From the NCBI GenBank assembly GCA_035440755.1, contig DAORND010000131.1:1-6290 (forward strand): 6,290 nucleotides of DNA. Reading direction: 5' to 3'. Below, one piece after another: positions 4,630-6,290 of the stretch; positions within the stretch are counted from its first letter, which is position 1; every line of letters begins with the position of its first letter. Both the position numbers and the translations under genes were made by a program. The stretch is from Aquimonas sp002352135 (lineage in GTDB: Bacteria; Pseudomonadota; Gammaproteobacteria; Xanthomonadales; Xanthomonadaceae). The notes under the pieces are model-generated. The model saw only the letters and a program-made list of their open reading frames with translations. It was not told where the DNA came from and did not search any database.

Positions 4630-6290
4630 ATGACCACCCCGCAAGGTTCGCCCGCTCTTCAACGCGTGCTGATCCGATCCTCACTGCTTTGCCTCGGCGT
4701 CGTGCAGCACACATGGGCTGCAGACGCGCAGCAGCTTGACCGTGTCGATGTCGAAGCGTCGCGCCTTTCAGATGCCTACTTGAGCGACACGGCGGCGACG
4801 GCGACCAAGTCGCCTGCATCCTTGCAACTGACGCCAATGAGCATCGCGGTGATTCCCGCTCAAGTGCTGCAGGATCAAGGCATCACCAGCAGCGGTCGGA
4901 CCAACAGCTTGGCTTACCTGGGCGTTCAGACGCTGGGTACCCGCGAGCAGGCGGACTACACCATTTTCCGGGGCTTTTTGACCTCGACCACGCTGTGGAA
5001 TGGCTTCCGCATCGAAGACGCGACACCCGGTATCAACTACGCCAATGGCAGTGTGTGGATGGACAACGTTGATCGGCTCGAGGTACTCAAGGGGCCAGCC
5101 AGCATTCTCTACGGACGCGCCGAGCCAGGCGGCATCGTGAATGTCATAACACGACGCCCGCTTGGTTCTTTTGCAGGCAGTCTGGAGGCGGGCGTGGGTT
5201 CTTTCAGCGCACGCTGGATAGGTGCCGACATCACTGGCCCAGTAGCGCACTCGACCGACGTCCAATATCGTCTGAACGTCGCGCAGGAAGATGCGGATGC
5301 CTGGTTTCGCCACGGTCGGGACTACCACTCGGCGGGTATCGCACCAGTGCTGGCATGGCAGTTGTCCGAGGACACCGAATTGAGCCTGGTAGGTCAGTTC
5401 CGTCGTCTGGAAGGAAGCGCCGGGCAACCGTACATGCCGATCGATCCCGACTCCGGCGAGCCGCTGGAGATGGATCCGCGTGACACGTTGTTGCCGGGCA
5501 ATGAATCGACGTTCCGGCAAGATCGCGCGATGGTGTCGTTGGACCATCGCTTCGCGTCGGAGTGGTCGCTGTCCTGGAAGGCCATGCTCAACAAGGCACG
5601 AAGCCCGGACGGATTGACCTCGATTGTTTGCGGTTGGTGCGGTGGTGCTGGTTTCAACTTCCCGATAGAAGACGGCGTGTTGCTCACGGATCTGATGGTT
5701 GGCGCGAGCGATAGCGAGCAGGAAACCCGAGCGACCATGCTGGATCTGACAGGGAACGTCACGCTACTCAGCATCGAGCATCAGCTGCTTGTCGGTGCGG
5801 ACCACTACAACAAGCACTTCGACCAACTCAGCGGATGGGACTACGCGCAGAGCACGGACTACTTTCACCCGACACAGCCCGCTGCAGTGGAGAAGACCGA
5901 TCTCTGGGTTCTTCGAAATCGCGAGACCGCCGTCTACGTCCAGGATCAGATGCAACTTCCGGGAGAATGGCACCTGCTGCTTGGGGGGCGGTATCAATCG
6001 ATTGACGAGGACAACAGCTTGAACGGCGACACCTTGCCCTATCGAAAACACGTGTTTCTTCCGCGTGCTGGAGCGCTCTGGGAAGTCCACCCCGGCTTGA
6101 GCGTCTACTACAGCTTTGCGGAAAACACAGGGTCAAGCAATGGCCTCGACTTCGAACAGAAGCCCATCAAACCCGAGTCTTCGCGCCAGCATGAGTTGGG
6201 GCTCAAGGCGCTTTGGTTGCACGGTCGCGTGTCCGCCACGGTCGCGTTGTTTGACCTGACCAAATACAACATCGCATCTGCCGATCCCGA
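4630..6290 (+). CDS. TonB-dependent siderophore-type receptor (N-terminal 553 codons, partial)
   Basis: The frame is open from the ATG at 4630 to the right edge without a stop. Such receptors usually have about 700 residues, so about 150 are missing. They sit in the outer membrane and import ferric siderophores using TonB-ExbBD energy. Residues 1-31 form a signal peptide (basic start, SSLLCLGVV core, cleavage near TWA-AD). A TonB-box-like LDRVDVEA follows at 36-43. The plug domain spans about 58-176: SPASLQLTPMSIAVIP, IFRGF at 112-116, the strand MDNVDRLEVLKGPASILYG at 144-162, and EPGGIVNVITRRP at 165-177. Beta-barrel strands follow, for example YVQDQMQLPGEWHLLLGGRY at 436-455, then KPESSRQHELGLKA at 514-527 and FDLTKYNI at 541-548. 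These late motifs are typical of the FhuA/FpvA-like siderophore receptors. There is no N-terminal signalling (secretin/TonB short) domain, so sigma/anti-sigma transduction is unlikely. An unusual CGWC pair occurs at 334-337. The substrate cannot be told from sequence. Confidence 0.92.
   Translation, partial: MTTPQGSPALQRVLIRSSLLCLGVVQHTWAADAQQLDRVDVEASRLSDAYLSDTAATATKSPASLQLTPMSIAVIPAQVLQDQGITSSGRTNSLAYLGVQTLGTREQADYTIFRGFLTSTTLWNGFRIEDATPGINYANGSVWMDNVDRLEVLKGPASILYGRAEPGGIVNVITRRPLGSFAGSLEAGVGSFSARWIGADITGPVAHSTDVQYRLNVAQEDADAWFRHGRDYHSAGIAPVLAWQLSEDTELSLVGQFRRLEGSAGQPYMPIDPDSGEPLEMDPRDTLLPGNESTFRQDRAMVSLDHRFASEWSLSWKAMLNKARSPDGLTSIVCGWCGGAGFNFPIEDGVLLTDLMVGASDSEQETRATMLDLTGNVTLLSIEHQLLVGADHYNKHFDQLSGWDYAQSTDYFHPTQPAAVEKTDLWVLRNRETAVYVQDQMQLPGEWHLLLGGRYQSIDEDNSLNGDTLPYRKHVFLPRAGALWEVHPGLSVYYSFAENTGSSNGLDFEQKPIKPESSRQHELGLKALWLHGRVSATVALFDLTKYNIASADP

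Noticed and set aside
4768..5547. Minus-strand open frame of about 259 codons opposite the TonB-dependent receptor
   Set aside because: The plus strand encodes clear plug and barrel motifs throughout this stretch; the antisense product has no recognisable features.
1..6290. CRISPR array, tRNA/rRNA genes, insertion sequence or attachment-site repeats
   Set aside because: I found no regularly spaced repeats, cloverleaf, rRNA-like stretch, transposase motif or long direct repeats by reading both strands.

Overview
The window reads as high-GC gammaproteobacterial chromosome, most likely from the Xanthomonadales/Lysobacterales. This is inferred from GC-rich codon use, an IPTL-CTERM-like secreted protein, a TPR-sulfotransferase and a TonB-dependent siderophore-type receptor; no rRNA or other taxonomic marker is present. 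A run of exactly 100 Ns (4230-4329) shows that it is a scaffolded draft assembly.

Layout, left to right: the last 57 codons of mfd on + (1-176); a convergent four-helix membrane protein of unknown function on - (224-694); a strong hairpin terminator (805-844); a secreted, surface-type protein with a C-terminal IPTL-CTERM-like sorting tail on - (864-2216); a 171-bp leader with two hairpins; a TPR-sulfotransferase on - (2388-4013); a possible 32-residue hydrophobic small ORF on - (4021-4119); a GNAT acetyltransferase on - interrupted by the assembly gap (4132-4450); a divergent intergenic region with a perfect 15-bp dyad and a weak promoter (4451-4629); and the first 553 codons of a TonB-dependent receptor on +, running off the right edge (4630-6290).

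The GNAT gene, the small ORF and the sulfotransferase are packed on one strand with gaps of 12 and 7 nt, so they probably form one transcript. The IPTL-CTERM gene follows in the same direction after 171 bp and may have its own promoter or be read through; its transcript should end at the 805-844 hairpin. The receptor is divergent from this group and probably shares a regulatory region with it. Nothing in the sequence ties the products into one pathway.

I do not see a convincing undescribed system. The points most worth following up are the dyad between the divergent genes, the small ORF in the GNAT/sulfotransferase cluster, the sulfotransferase next to a sorted surface protein, and the fact that the N gap must hide more sequence than 100 bases. 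No gene-free stretch exceeds 300 bases.
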